A DNA stretch of 64,000 bases from Ferirhizobium litorale (GTDB lineage Bacteria; Pseudomonadota; Alphaproteobacteria; Rhizobiales; Rhizobiaceae). Both the position numbers and the translations under genes were made by a program. A model generated the notes under the pieces. It searched no databases. It was given only the letters and a program-made list of their open reading frames with translations, and had not been told where the DNA came from. Below, piece after piece: positions 52,186-60,991 of this stretch (positions are counted from its first letter, which is position 1; each line of letters begins with the position of its first letter). The stretch is taken from the NCBI GenBank assembly GCA_030028905.1, contig JALDYZ010000001.1:434001-498000 (forward strand). Reading direction: 5' to 3'.

Positions 52186-53499
52186 TTACTTGGCGCGGGC
52201 GCGATAAACGGTGTCGAGCCAGACGGCGACGACGAGGACCACGCCAACGACGATGCGCTGGAACGGCGAGTCGATGCCGAGCAGCACCATTCCCGACTGC
52301 AGTGATTGCATGACAAGGGCGCCGATCATGGCGCCGGCAATGGTGCCTACGCCGCCGGCGAGCGAGGTGCCGCCGATGACGGCAGCGGCGATGGTGTAGA
52401 GTTCGTCGAGCTCGCCCTGGGCGTTGGTGGCGGCGTTGAGGCGGGCGGTGGAGATCGCCGCCGCTATGGCGCAGAGCATGCCCATCAGCATGAAGATCTT
52501 CACGGTGACCCAGCGGGTCTTGATGCCGGCCAGTTCCGCCGCTTCCGGGTTGCCGCCGATGGCGAAGACATAGCGGCCGAAGCGCAGCCGGGTGGCGATG
52601 AAGGTCATGGCGATGCCGACGCCGATCGCGATCAGCACGGGAATTGCGATCCCGTGCGGGATATGAAGGCCGCCCTCTGGCCAGGCGATGCCGTTGGCAT
52701 CGGCAAAACGGCGGGCAATGTTCACTGGCCAGTAGTAGCTGTTGGCGATGGCGACCGCGCCGAGGACCAGAACGCAGCCGAGGATCGACAGGAAGTATTC
52801 CGCCCAGACCGGTCGCAGCGGGAAGCCGAAGCGCTTGCGTTGCTTGCGGGAATTCAGGATGGCGCCGACGATGGCGATGCAGGCGATCACGCCGACGATC
52901 CAGCTTGCCGTCGCGCCGATCGAGCCCTCGGTGCCGCCGCCCATCAGCCGGAAGGTGGCGTTCATCGGCGCCACGGTCTGCCCGCTGGTGACGAACCAGG
53001 TGGCGCCGCGCCACACCAGCAGGCCACCCAGCGTGACGATGAAGGCGGGGACGTTGAGGAAGGCGATAATCGTGCCATGCAACGCGCCGATGGCGGCGCC
53101 AACCGCGATGCCGGTCGCAAGCGTAATGATCCAGATCGCCGGATGCTCGAGGCCGAGATATTGCGGCAGGATCTGCGCCTGCATGACGCCCATGATCATG
53201 CCGCAGAAGCCGAGCACGGAGCCGACCGAGAGGTCGATGTTGCGGGTAACGATGATCAGCACCATGCCGGTCGCCATCACGGCGACGGACGAGGTCTGCA
53301 CGGTGAGGTTCCACAGGTTTCGCGGCGTCAGGAACAGTCCGCCGGTGAGGAACTGGAAGCCCAGCCAGATGATGACCAGCGCGCCGACCATGCCGAGCAG
53401 GCGCGTGTCGATCTCGGTCGCGCGGAAAAATCGCTTGATCGGGCTTTCGTCGGCGCTTCGCGCGCGATTTGCCTGAGTTGCGTGTGTGATGTCGGCCAT
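52186..53499 (-). CDS. xylH: XylH-type sugar ABC transporter permease
   Basis: 437 residues, BPD_transp_2 (RbsC-like) permease with about ten to twelve transmembrane helices. IVTRNIDLSVGSVLG, the ALHGTIIAFLNVPAFIVTLGG segment and YVFAIGGNPEAAELAGI are signatures. A large insert between the middle helices (about 190-280, including Trp/Arg-rich PLRPVWAEYF) is typical of XylH. A GGGGGAAGG site lies seven bases before ATG 53499. Confidence 0.9.
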   Translation of the reverse strand: MADITHATQANRARSADESPIKRFFRATEIDTRLLGMVGALVIIWLGFQFLTGGLFLTPRNLWNLTVQTSSVAVMATGMVLIIVTRNIDLSVGSVLGFCGMIMGVMQAQILPQYLGLEHPAIWIITLATGIAVGAAIGALHGTIIAFLNVPAFIVTLGGLLVWRGATWFVTSGQTVAPMNATFRLMGGGTEGSIGATASWIVGVIACIAIVGAILNSRKQRKRFGFPLRPVWAEYFLSILGCVLVLGAVAIANSYYWPVNIARRFADANGIAWPEGGLHIPHGIAIPVLIAIGVGIAMTFIATRLRFGRYVFAIGGNPEAAELAGIKTRWVTVKIFMLMGMLCAIAAAISTARLNAATNAQGELDELYTIAAAVIGGTSLAGGVGTIAGAMIGALVMQSLQSGMVLLGIDSPFQRIVVGVVLVVAVWLDTVYRARAK

Positions 53500-53654
53500 G
53501 AACGTGCCTTCCCCCACTATTCTTGTTGATGTCGTCGCGTCATCCGGCCCGGGAAGGCTGAGGATAGCGCGACAAGTCCGATGATGACGGGAGCTGTCGT
53601 AGCCTATCCCGGAGGCCTAACGACCATTGTCCACCCGGGCTCCACCTTGCGCAA

Positions 53655-53681
53655 GCGCCGCAACGGAGTTCGCTGCGGCGC
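53655..53681 (-). promoter_or_regulatory. Intercistronic hairpin between xylF and xylH
   Basis: Stem GCGCCGCA / TGCGGCGC with an 11-base loop, 37 bases after the binding-protein stop in a 218-base gap. Such hairpins stabilise the upstream message or dampen downstream expression in binding-protein operons. Confidence 0.55.
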
Positions 53682-53717
53682 CTGGTATGGTTCGGGTTCA
53701 GCCTCGCTCCGGGTGGC

Positions 53718-54755
53718 TTACTTGCAGGCCGCGACGTCGCCCTTGACGCCCTGGCATGCTTCAGCCTTGGAGATCCAGCCGGCGTCGATGACGACGTTCA
53801 GGTTGTCCTTGGTGATCGGTAGCGGGGCGAGGAAGACCGACTGCATGGCCACGCCCTTCGGGCCACCGTCGAAGGTGGTTACGCCAGCGATCTCTTCCAT
53901 CTTCTTGCCTCCGGCAAGTTCGGCAGCGATTTCCGCAGCGCGCTTGCCGAGCTCACGCGAGTCCTTCCAGACGGAAACGGTCTGGGTGCCGAGTGCGATG
54001 CGGTTCAGCGCCGCCTTGTCGGCGTCCTGGCCCGAGACCGGGACGGAGCCAGCGAGGCCCTGGGCGTCGAGCGCGGCGATCGCGCCGCCGGCGGTGCCGT
54101 CGTTCGAAGCGACGACCGCGTCGACCTTGTTGTCGTTCGCCGTCAGGAACTGCTCCATGTTCTTCTGGGCGATCTCGGGCTTCCAGCCATCGGTGTAGGC
54201 TTCGCCGACGTTCTTGATCTTGCCGGCGTCGATCGCTTCCTTCAGCACTTCCATCTGGCCGGAGAACAGGAAGTCGGCGTTGGGGTCGGCCGAGTTGCCC
54301 TTGATGAAGACATAGTTGCCTTCCGGCTTCACCTTGAACACTTCGCGGGCCTGCATGCGGCCGACTTCCTTGTTGTCGAAGGTGATGTAGAAGGCGGCCG
54401 GGTTCTCGATCAGGCGGTCATAGCCGACGACCGGGATGCCTTCGGCGGCGGCCTTCTCGATGGCCGGGCCGATGGCGTCGGAATCCTGGGCCAGCACGAT
54501 CAGGGCATTGGCGCCCTGGGCGATCAGGCTTTCGATGTCGGTGAGCTGCTTGGCGGCGGACGACTGGGCGTCAGCGGAAATGTACTTGTCGCCGGAGGCT
54601 TCGAGGGCTGCCTTGATGGCGGCTTCGTCGGTCTTCCAGCGCTCTTCCTGGAAGTTCGACCAGGATACGCCGACCACCAGATCCTTGGCGATGGCTGCGG
54701 AATGCATGCTAACGATGATGGCAGCGCCTGCCATCAGCTTCAAAATCGATTTCAT
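53718..54755 (-). CDS. xylF: XylF-type periplasmic sugar-binding protein
   Basis: 345 residues. Signal peptide ~1-24 ([17 protein letters not shown]). The mature protein starts [21 protein letters not shown] and has the two-lobed type I binding-protein pattern: [43 protein letters not shown], and [15 protein letters not shown]. The EERWKTD and YDRLI elements are typical of D-xylose-binding XylF; related sugars cannot be excluded. A GGGAGGA site precedes ATG 54755. First gene of the operon, divergent from a ROK regulator. Confidence 0.9.
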   Translation of the reverse strand: MKSILKLMAGAAIIVSMHSAAIAKDLVVGVSWSNFQEERWKTDEAAIKAALEASGDKYISADAQSSAAKQLTDIESLIAQGANALIVLAQDSDAIGPAIEKAAAEGIPVVGYDRLIENPAAFYITFDNKEVGRMQAREVFKVKPEGNYVFIKGNSADPNADFLFSGQMEVLKEAIDAGKIKNVGEAYTDGWKPEIAQKNMEQFLTANDNKVDAVVASNDGTAGGAIAALDAQGLAGSVPVSGQDADKAALNRIALGTQTVSVWKDSRELGKRAAEIAAELAGGKKMEEIAGVTTFDGGPKGVAMQSVFLAPLPITKDNLNVVIDAGWISKAEACQGVKGDVAACK

Positions 54756-55035
54756 AATGTCCTCCCAAGTGACCAAACGGACGGCCACGCCAACAGGGCT
54801 CTCTCCAGCCGCCGTCAAAAAGCTGCCCAGAACATCCTCGGATTATTTTCTCGACAGTCGAGAAATTAAATGTCAGAGAATCCTGGGACTGTCAACACGG
54901 CAATCGGCGGCTTCGTGGCGACATTCGGACCAGCGGAACATTTGACGATGGAACCATTTCCATTTGGCGTTCCTCTGATCTAGGGCTCTGGGAGGAGCAG
55001 GCGAGAGAGCGATTGAGTCGGAGGCGGCGCCAGGC
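54756..55035. promoter_or_regulatory. Divergent xylF / ROK-regulator control region
   Basis: 280 bases. The palindrome TTTCTCGA-CAG-TCGAGAAA (54847-54865) lies about 92 bases before the xylF start and is the obvious candidate operator for the ROK repressor. No gene in it. Confidence 0.65.
54847..54865 (+). promoter_or_regulatory. Candidate ROK-family (XylR) operator
   Basis: Perfect 8+3+8 inverted repeat TTTCTCGA / TCGAGAAA between xylF and the divergent ROK gene. Position and symmetry fit a dimeric repressor; sugar release would open the transporter promoter. Confidence 0.68.
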
Positions 55036-56268
55036 ATGCTGACCAAATCCAGCACCGAATTGGTGCGGCAGCAAAACAGCGTCCTCGTGCTTTCTGCACT
55101 GAGGCGCCACGGCCGGCTTGCGCATACGGAGATCTCGGATTTCACCCGGTTGTCTTCGGCGACAGTGTCCGCCATCACCGCCGATCTCGAAAAAGCGCAA
55201 ATCATCGTCAGGACCGAGAACCAGGCGCTGTCGGGCCGCGGGCGGCCGCGGGTTCTCTTCGAGCAGCGTCGCGATTGCGGTTTCCTCATCGTCGTCATCA
55301 TATCGTCGGACGCACTGCAGTTCTCCCTCGTCGACTATGCCGGCAGGTTGCTCGATCGCTTTTCCGAGGCGAGACCCCCCGCGCTTTCAATCGCCGCATC
55401 CTTCCTCGAGGCGATCAGGCTCGGTCTGGAGCGCGTGATCGCGCGCGCTGGCTTGTCGCGCCAACAGGTGAAGTTGATTTCGATCAGCAGCAAGGGTCTG
55501 GTGAACCAGGAACAGGCGGAACTGGTGTGGTCGCCGGTGCTGGGCGAACAGCGGGTCGATTTCGCGGGGGCGCTGAAGGCTGAGTGGAGCGCCAAGATCC
55601 TGTTGAACAACGAAACGCTGCTGGTTGCGGCAGCGCTCGGCGAACGCGCCGAAAAGGATGGCACCGAAGCGTTTCGCTCACTCGCGGCACTGTCGCTCGG
55701 CCACAGCATAGGCCTTGGCATCGTGCGCCGTACGAGCGCAGGCGGCCAGAAGGCCATCGCCTCGAACTTCGGCCACATGCTGCACGTGCCGGGAGGGGCG
55801 CTCTGTCGCTGCGGGGCGCGCGGCTGCGTCGAGGCCTATTCCGGCTTCTACGCGATCCTGCGGGCGGCTTTCGAGGTGCCGCAGGATACCATTCCAGCCA
55901 AATTCGTACCGATCGGCGAACTCGACAAGATCGCTGCGAGCGCGCGGCAGGGAAACCGCAATGCGATCTTCGCGTTCCGCCAATCCGCACAGGCACTCGG
56001 GATAGGGTTGTCACGCATGCTAAGCCTGCACGAGCGCATGCCGATCGTTGTCACGGGACCGGGAACACGCTACTTCGATTTGCTGCGGGTCGGCATGGGG
56101 GAGGGGCTGCTGCAATCGCAAACCGTGCGGCTCGAGGGCATGCCGGTGCTGAGCGTCGTTGCAGACGAACAGGGTCTGGTGTTCGAGGGGCATCTCAACC
56201 GGGCGTTGGCAATCATCGACCAGGATGTGGTGGGCGCCATGGGTTCGGGGTTCACAGCCACAATGTGA
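55036..56268 (+). CDS. ROK-family transcriptional regulator, XylR-like
   Basis: 410 residues. N-terminal winged HTH (about 14-60: VRQQNSVLVLSALRRHGRLA, LSSATVSAITADLEK), then a ROK sugar-kinase-like domain with the zinc motif CRCGARGCVE (257-266) preceded by FGHMLH. Kinase ATP-site residues look degenerate, as in repressor ROKs (NagC, Mlc, XylR). Divergent from the xylose transporter, which it probably represses until sugar binds. Confidence 0.9.
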   Translation: MLTKSSTELVRQQNSVLVLSALRRHGRLAHTEISDFTRLSSATVSAITADLEKAQIIVRTENQALSGRGRPRVLFEQRRDCGFLIVVIISSDALQFSLVDYAGRLLDRFSEARPPALSIAASFLEAIRLGLERVIARAGLSRQQVKLISISSKGLVNQEQAELVWSPVLGEQRVDFAGALKAEWSAKILLNNETLLVAAALGERAEKDGTEAFRSLAALSLGHSIGLGIVRRTSAGGQKAIASNFGHMLHVPGGALCRCGARGCVEAYSGFYAILRAAFEVPQDTIPAKFVPIGELDKIAASARQGNRNAIFAFRQSAQALGIGLSRMLSLHERMPIVVTGPGTRYFDLLRVGMGEGLLQSQTVRLEGMPVLSVVADEQGLVFEGHLNRALAIIDQDVVGAMGSGFTATM

Positions 56269-56348
56269 TGGTGATGCTCCGCGACGGACAGGAGCAAGTA
56301 AATCAACTATAATCGTGTTGCCGAGTGTCTCGTTCTCAGGAGGCAGCT

Positions 56349-57428
56349 ATGAGGACAGCAGACCACAGTGAACGCACGAAAACGGATCGGAATTCGTCCG
56401 CGGTCCCGGATGGACTTCGCGCCGCCTACAAACGTCATCAGAAGGATGAGTGGCGCACAACGATCCGCAGGCTGGAAGCATTGCGCCAGTCGTTTGCGGA
56501 ACAGCGGCGCGAGGTCTTGTCGCCCAAGATGCGCGACAGGATCGTGAGCACGATAAAGAGCGAGAGACAGGATCCGCGTGGTCCCGGACTTCGATACCAG
56601 TCGCTCGTCGCGGCCAGAGACGCCGAGGTCGACCTGGCCGCCCTCAGGAAGATCCACGACCGCGCCCACCTGGAGTTTCGCGATATCGTCAGGGGCACCG
56701 CCACATCTCCCCTTCACGAAGTGCTGGTCGGGCATGTTTACGATGTCTTCAAGCAGCCACCACTCGTGTTCACAAAGCCAGATCCCGACAAGGAGACGTT
56801 GTTCTATCCGCCTTTCCACGGCTCATGGGACCGGTTTGAACAGAACCAGGCATCCGGCGACGGAGCGATCGCCGAGAACAGTTCCTATCTCGATGGCTGG
56901 GCCCGCATGGGATCCAAACTGGTGGCCCGCAACCATGATGCGTCCGACGTGGATCTCCTTTGTGCCTATCGCGAGAGCGGCTACCTCGTCGAGTTCAAGA
57001 CGCTTCGCACCGGCATCCTGCAGGTCAAGGCCGACTTGTCGGCACTTGTTTGCCGCCATCATATCTCGACCGAGGACGAATGGGGATGGTCCGACTTCCA
57101 CGCGATAACGCGTGGCAGGCTCGTCATGGCCGTGTTCTGGAACTGGGAGGACGTCGATCCGGCGAACGAGGTCAGTCACCAATGGTTCGTCTCCGGTCTC
57201 GACTGCAGTGGCGACGGCGAGAGCTTCCCGGGGACAAGCGTCCAGGCGTTCCCCGGCGAGCGGAGGATCATCAACCTGTTCACGGATATGGCCTTTCCCG
57301 CCGGTCGCAAGCTCTGGATTTATGTCGGGGTTTCCGATCGGATCTGGGCATTCCTCAATGACGTGAGCATCGATATCTCGATCGATTCGGCTTGGCTGCT
57401 GAATTCGCTGGCAATCCGTTCGATCTAG
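56349..57428 (+). CDS. Unrecognised 359-residue protein
   Basis: An AGGAGG site five bases before ATG 56349 makes this a confident gene, 80 bases after the ROK regulator on the same strand. Residues 1-110 are charged and likely helical (Arg/Glu-rich); residues ~110-350 have a mixed pattern rich in Trp, Asp and Gly (SWDRFEQN, WARMGSKLVARNHDASDVDLLC, EDEWGWSDF, VFWNWEDVD), suggesting a beta-rich domain. No signal peptide or membrane helix. I cannot assign a family. Its codon use looks like the neighbours, so it is not obviously foreign. Confidence 0.8.
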   Translation: MRTADHSERTKTDRNSSAVPDGLRAAYKRHQKDEWRTTIRRLEALRQSFAEQRREVLSPKMRDRIVSTIKSERQDPRGPGLRYQSLVAARDAEVDLAALRKIHDRAHLEFRDIVRGTATSPLHEVLVGHVYDVFKQPPLVFTKPDPDKETLFYPPFHGSWDRFEQNQASGDGAIAENSSYLDGWARMGSKLVARNHDASDVDLLCAYRESGYLVEFKTLRTGILQVKADLSALVCRHHISTEDEWGWSDFHAITRGRLVMAVFWNWEDVDPANEVSHQWFVSGLDCSGDGESFPGTSVQAFPGERRIINLFTDMAFPAGRKLWIYVGVSDRIWAFLNDVSIDISIDSAWLLNSLAIRSI

Positions 57429-57566
57429 AATGACCAGTTCGGCGAACAAGAACTCTGCCGCACCAAGTGGCTCGGCGCGCGGCTCAGCTGGGTTCTTTTC
57501 GCCGATCCTGTCTCCATAGCGAGAAAAGCGCGAGGCCGCGCCGGCAGCCTTGCATGGATCGACCTG

Positions 57567-58559
57567 TCAGAGGATCGCGATCTGGCGTTTTTCCTTCACC
57601 GATTGCAGGGCGGCGTCCGCAAGCACCAGTGCCGCCAGACCATCGGCTCCGGAAGGGGTAATCGGCGAGCCTTTTTCGATTGCGGCGATGAAGCCGGCGA
57701 TCTCGTTGGCATAGGCTTCGGTATAGCGTGTCATGAAGAAATCATGCAGCGGCGGCCGGGTGTAGCCGTCGCCATTGGCGATTTCGATGGAAACGGCGCG
57801 CTGGTTCTCGGCGGCGACCATGCCCTTCGATCCATGGACCTCGATACGCTGGTCGTAGCCATAGGTTGCCCGGCGCGAGTTGGAAATCATCGCCTGCTTG
57901 CCGGATGCCGTCTCGAGGATCACAGAGACGCTGTCATAGTCTCCGGCCTCGCCGATCGCCTTGTCGACGAGGACGGCGGCGTGGGCAGTAGCGGCAACCG
58001 GCTCTTCGCCCAGCAGGAAGCGCGCCATGTCGAAATCGTGGATCGTCATGTCTCGGAATATGCCGCCGGACCGCTTGATGTAGTCGATGGGAGGGGCGCC
58101 GGGATCGCGGGAGGTGATCGTCACCATCTCGACCGCACCGATCCTGCCGTCGTCGATCGCCTTGCGCACGGCCATGAAATGCGGGTCGAACCGTCGATTG
58201 AAGCCGACCATCAGTTTCGCGCCGGTTTCCTTGACGACCTTGAGGCAGGCCTTGACTCGATCTGCGTCGAGATCGACCGGCTTTTCGCAGAAGATCGCCT
58301 TTCCGGCCCGCGCGAAACGCTCGATCAGGTCGGCATGAGTGTCGGTCGGCGTGCAGATGACCACGGCGTCGATGTCCTTCGCGGTCTCGATCGCCTCGAT
58401 CGTGCGTACCTCGCAGCCGTAGGCGTCGGCAATCGCCTGCGCCGCCGCTGGAAAGGCGTCCGCGACTGCCACAAGTTGGGCGTTTGCGTCGCCGCTGACT
58501 GCCTTGGCGTGGACCTTGCCGATGCGACCGGCGCCGAGAAGACCAAATCTGACTGTCAT
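57567..58559 (-). CDS. idhA: Inositol 2-dehydrogenase IdhA/IolG
   Basis: 330 residues, the size of S. meliloti IdhA. Rossmann GAGRIG (9-14), conserved CEKPVDLD (91-98, catalytic Lys93), NRRFDPHF and the FRDMTIHDFDMARFLLGE signature with the catalytic Asp/His. It oxidises myo-inositol to scyllo-inosose with NAD+, first step of inositol breakdown; related Gfo/Idh/MocA substrates are possible. Stands alone; other iol genes are not in the window. ATG 58559 chosen over the longer frame to 58601. Confidence 0.88.
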   Translation of the reverse strand: MTVRFGLLGAGRIGKVHAKAVSGDANAQLVAVADAFPAAAQAIADAYGCEVRTIEAIETAKDIDAVVICTPTDTHADLIERFARAGKAIFCEKPVDLDADRVKACLKVVKETGAKLMVGFNRRFDPHFMAVRKAIDDGRIGAVEMVTITSRDPGAPPIDYIKRSGGIFRDMTIHDFDMARFLLGEEPVAATAHAAVLVDKAIGEAGDYDSVSVILETASGKQAMISNSRRATYGYDQRIEVHGSKGMVAAENQRAVSIEIANGDGYTRPPLHDFFMTRYTEAYANEIAGFIAAIEKGSPITPSGADGLAALVLADAALQSVKEKRQIAIL

Positions 58560-58922
58560 TTCCTTCGTCTCTTTCGATCTGCCGGCCAAAGTGCCGGACA
58601 TGCAATTGCGGGATGGAGGAGGTAGTGAGGTGGCGGAGCCGTCCGCGATGCAAGGCGAAAAACCAGCTTCCTCCCAAGCTTGCCCTGCGCGATTTCGGAA
58701 TGAATTAACCGCAACACTCTATGTTCGGAATATTTATTCTATTAGTCAGTCATCCGTCAAGCGGGGGAGGTCCAAAGACGAGGGGAATCTGCGGTTCTGC
58801 AGCTCTCCCGCAAAATCGGGGAGGTTTGCGGGGCGCGGCCCATTTCTGCCCTTCCAGAAAGGGCCGATCCCCTTTAAGTACGCCTGCGGGCCGAATAACA
58901 ACAATGCCGGGGTGGCGAAACC
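58560..58922. promoter_or_regulatory. Divergent region between idhA and a small membrane-protein gene
   Basis: About 360 bases. AT-rich near 58700-58745 (likely the idhA promoter side), GC-rich on the right with a short GCCCTTCCAGAAAGGGC hairpin (58848-58864). No gene seen. Confidence 0.45.
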
Positions 58923-59171
58923 ATGCAACTCATCGATCCCAACCATCCGTTCTACCGTCCATTGTGGGTAAGGGTGGCAATCGTCGCCGTCTGTGCCGGC
59001 TGGACGCTGGTCGAGATTTATGCGGGCGAACCCTTCTGGGCCATGCTCGTCGGGGCGGTTGCGGTCTATTCGGCCTATGCTCTGTTGCTGACCTTCAAGC
59101 CTGCGCCGCCCGAGCCTGAAAAGGTGGCAGGTTCGGAGGAGGGAGCCGAGGGCGACGATACCGGCCGCTGA
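58923..59171 (+). CDS. Small two-helix membrane protein of unknown function
   Basis: 82 residues. Two hydrophobic helices (about 16-34 and 40-58) after a short Pro/Phe-rich start (NHPFYRPLWVR), then an acidic tail rich in Pro, Glu and Gly. A GGTGG site precedes the ATG. Looks like the small conserved inner-membrane proteins of rhizobia; no function known to me. Confidence 0.75.
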   Translation: MQLIDPNHPFYRPLWVRVAIVAVCAGWTLVEIYAGEPFWAMLVGAVAVYSAYALLLTFKPAPPEPEKVAGSEEGAEGDDTGR

Positions 59172-59185
59172 GGCCGCACCATGGA

Positions 59186-59650
59186 TCAGCGCCGACGCTC
59201 CAGGCGGCGCATGGCCCCGTCGATCAACTGGTTTGCAATCGTCATTCGGATGTTGGCGTTTTCGCGAAACGCCTCTGCAATGCCGTCCGGATGATTGGCC
59301 CTCGCGAAGGCGCGGCGCTTTTCGGCAAGGGTGAGGGGAGTATCTGCCCCCGACAAGTCAAGGTCGGCGGCGATTTCCTCCGGCGTCACGCGCGCGAGGT
59401 GGCTCGGCATGACGAGCGGCTTGTCCGTAACTGCAAGATCGGGCCTTGGTTCTTCGGCGATGAAATCGAGATAAGCCGTCTCCACGCGGTCCGCGGTGGG
59501 GATCTCGTTGGCGCTGCCGTCGACGACAAAGCCGCTCGTCAGGCCGGCCACCCGGAAAGGTGTGGCCGCTGCCGCCTCTTGCTCTCCTTCGGGGCTTTCC
59601 GATTCCACCCGCTCCAGCACTGATTGGAAAACCGACTTTCCGAGCAGCAT
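59186..59650 (-). CDS. Protein with C-terminal J-domain-like HPD motif
   Basis: 154 residues. The C-terminal ~50 residues (LTLAEKRRAFARANHPDGIAEAFRENANIRMTIANQLIDGAM) have the J-domain plan: helix, His120-Pro121-Asp122 loop, helix. The N-terminal ~85 residues are low-complexity and acidic/Ala-rich. The HPD is what DnaJ proteins use to stimulate DnaK ATPase, so this may be a small specialised co-chaperone (inference). Convergent with the preceding small membrane-protein gene, 14 bases apart. Confidence 0.75.
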   Translation of the reverse strand: MLLGKSVFQSVLERVESESPEGEQEAAAATPFRVAGLTSGFVVDGSANEIPTADRVETAYLDFIAEEPRPDLAVTDKPLVMPSHLARVTPEEIAADLDLSGADTPLTLAEKRRAFARANHPDGIAEAFRENANIRMTIANQLIDGAMRRLERRR

Positions 59651-59707
59651 GTTCTCTCCCTGCGATAGCGCAGGCTACTCTATTGGCGGGAGCCGGTGCC
59701 AGGCTTG

Positions 59708-60712
59708 TCAGGCCGTCGAGCTCGCCCGGCTCTCTTCCAGTATCGTGTCGTAGAGCAAGCGGGCGCTGGGAGGAAGAGCGCGTTCACGCGTGGTGACGAG
59801 CGCATAGGGTTTGAGACCGATATCGAAATCGGTGTTGAGGATGCGGATCTCGCCCGCCTGGGAACTCTGGCCGGCGAAGAACTTAGCCATGTCGATCGCG
59901 ACCGGGGCGATCGCATCGCTGTTGCAAACCAGCGCGGCGGTCAGCACCAGCGACGAGGTGTTGACGATATTGTCGGGCAGGGGAACACGTTCGGCGATGA
60001 ATATGTCTTCCAGCGTTCGGCGAAGCAGCGTCCCGGGCGGCTGAAAGACCCATTCGTAGTCCGGTAGGTCTGCAAGGCTGACCGATGGCCTTTCCAGCAG
60101 CGGGTGGCCGTTGCGGACGATCAGGCAAGCTTTCTCGACGCCGATCTCCTCGATGATGAACTGCCGCGGATTGAGGTCGTCGGGAATGCGGCCGATGATG
60201 AAGTCGTGGCGTGCTGCCAGCAGTTCGCGCGCAAGGACGTTGCTGGTTTCGACCTGGACATTGATCTCGATGCCCGGATAGGCCGCGGTGACCTTGCGGA
60301 TGGCCGGCACGGCCAGGCTGATCGCCGGGGCGGTGACGGAACCGATGAAGACCGAGCCGCCCTTGCCGGTCTTCATTTCTGCCATCTCGCGGCTCGCCTC
60401 ACGCAGTTCGAGAACAATCTTGCGGGCGCGGCGCGCAAGCGCCTCACCGAAAGGGGTGAGGACCACGCCGCGCGCTACGCGCTCATAAAGTGCCGCCTTG
60501 ACGATGGTCTCCATCTCGGAGAGCATCCGCGAGGCTGCCGGCTGCGATATGTGCATGGCTTCGGCCGCGGCGGAGATCTGCCCGTAGTCCTCGATCGCGA
60601 CGAGCATGCGCAGATGCGTGAGTTTCAGGCCGGACCGCAGCAGGGCATCGGCGCCCGATTCTGTGGGCAAGTCTTTGTTGCCCTGCACAATTTTGGCCTC
60701 TTGGGCGGTCAC
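59708..60712 (-). CDS. gbpR: GbpR, LysR-type regulator of chvE
   Basis: 334 residues. LysR HTH at about 35-65 (LRMLVAIEDYGQISAAAEAMHISQPAASRMLSEME), then a periplasmic-binding-like effector domain starting near residue 105 (GGSVFIGSV). Divergent from a chvE homologue, exactly the Agrobacterium gbpR-chvE arrangement in which GbpR activates chvE in response to sugars such as arabinose, fucose and galactose. A GTG at 60712 has an AAAGGA site nine bases upstream and is preferred to the TTG at 60733. Confidence 0.9.
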   Translation of the reverse strand: MTAQEAKIVQGNKDLPTESGADALLRSGLKLTHLRMLVAIEDYGQISAAAEAMHISQPAASRMLSEMETIVKAALYERVARGVVLTPFGEALARRARKIVLELREASREMAEMKTGKGGSVFIGSVTAPAISLAVPAIRKVTAAYPGIEINVQVETSNVLARELLAARHDFIIGRIPDDLNPRQFIIEEIGVEKACLIVRNGHPLLERPSVSLADLPDYEWVFQPPGTLLRRTLEDIFIAERVPLPDNIVNTSSLVLTAALVCNSDAIAPVAIDMAKFFAGQSSQAGEIRILNTDFDIGLKPYALVTTRERALPPSARLLYDTILEESRASSTA

Positions 60713-60991
60713 GGCAAAATTTCCTTTCGTCAACCAACGTCTAAAAAGTATTACTTTTCAGGCATTATATCATAATTGGTATGTCGTGTGCCATCCATTC
60801 TATTTGACAGTTATACGAATTGATTCCAGCTTTGCCGCCGTGCGCTCGGAGCAGCTCAACGAGGCGGATAGTCGTGGGAGGAGGTCTTCCATATTATCCA
60901 TCCTTGACGTCACTGTTTAAAAATTCGAAACCTGCCACAGGTTCGGGGCGGGCGTGTTTTGCGTCCGCTGATACAAGAAAGGGAGTGAATA
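60713..60991. promoter_or_regulatory. Divergent gbpR / chvE control region
   Basis: About 280 bases. Holds AAAAGTA-T-TACTTTT (60744-60758), a perfect inverted repeat near gbpR, followed by an AT-rich stretch with a T-N11-A-like TATATCATAATTGGTATG typical of LysR sites. A GAAAGGGAG site lies just before the chvE start. Confidence 0.6.

Noticed and set aside
51551-53314. A 587-codon minus-strand frame out of phase with xylG/xylH, rich in Arg, His and Asp
   Set aside because: Out-of-frame reading of the permease gene; composition typical of a shadow.
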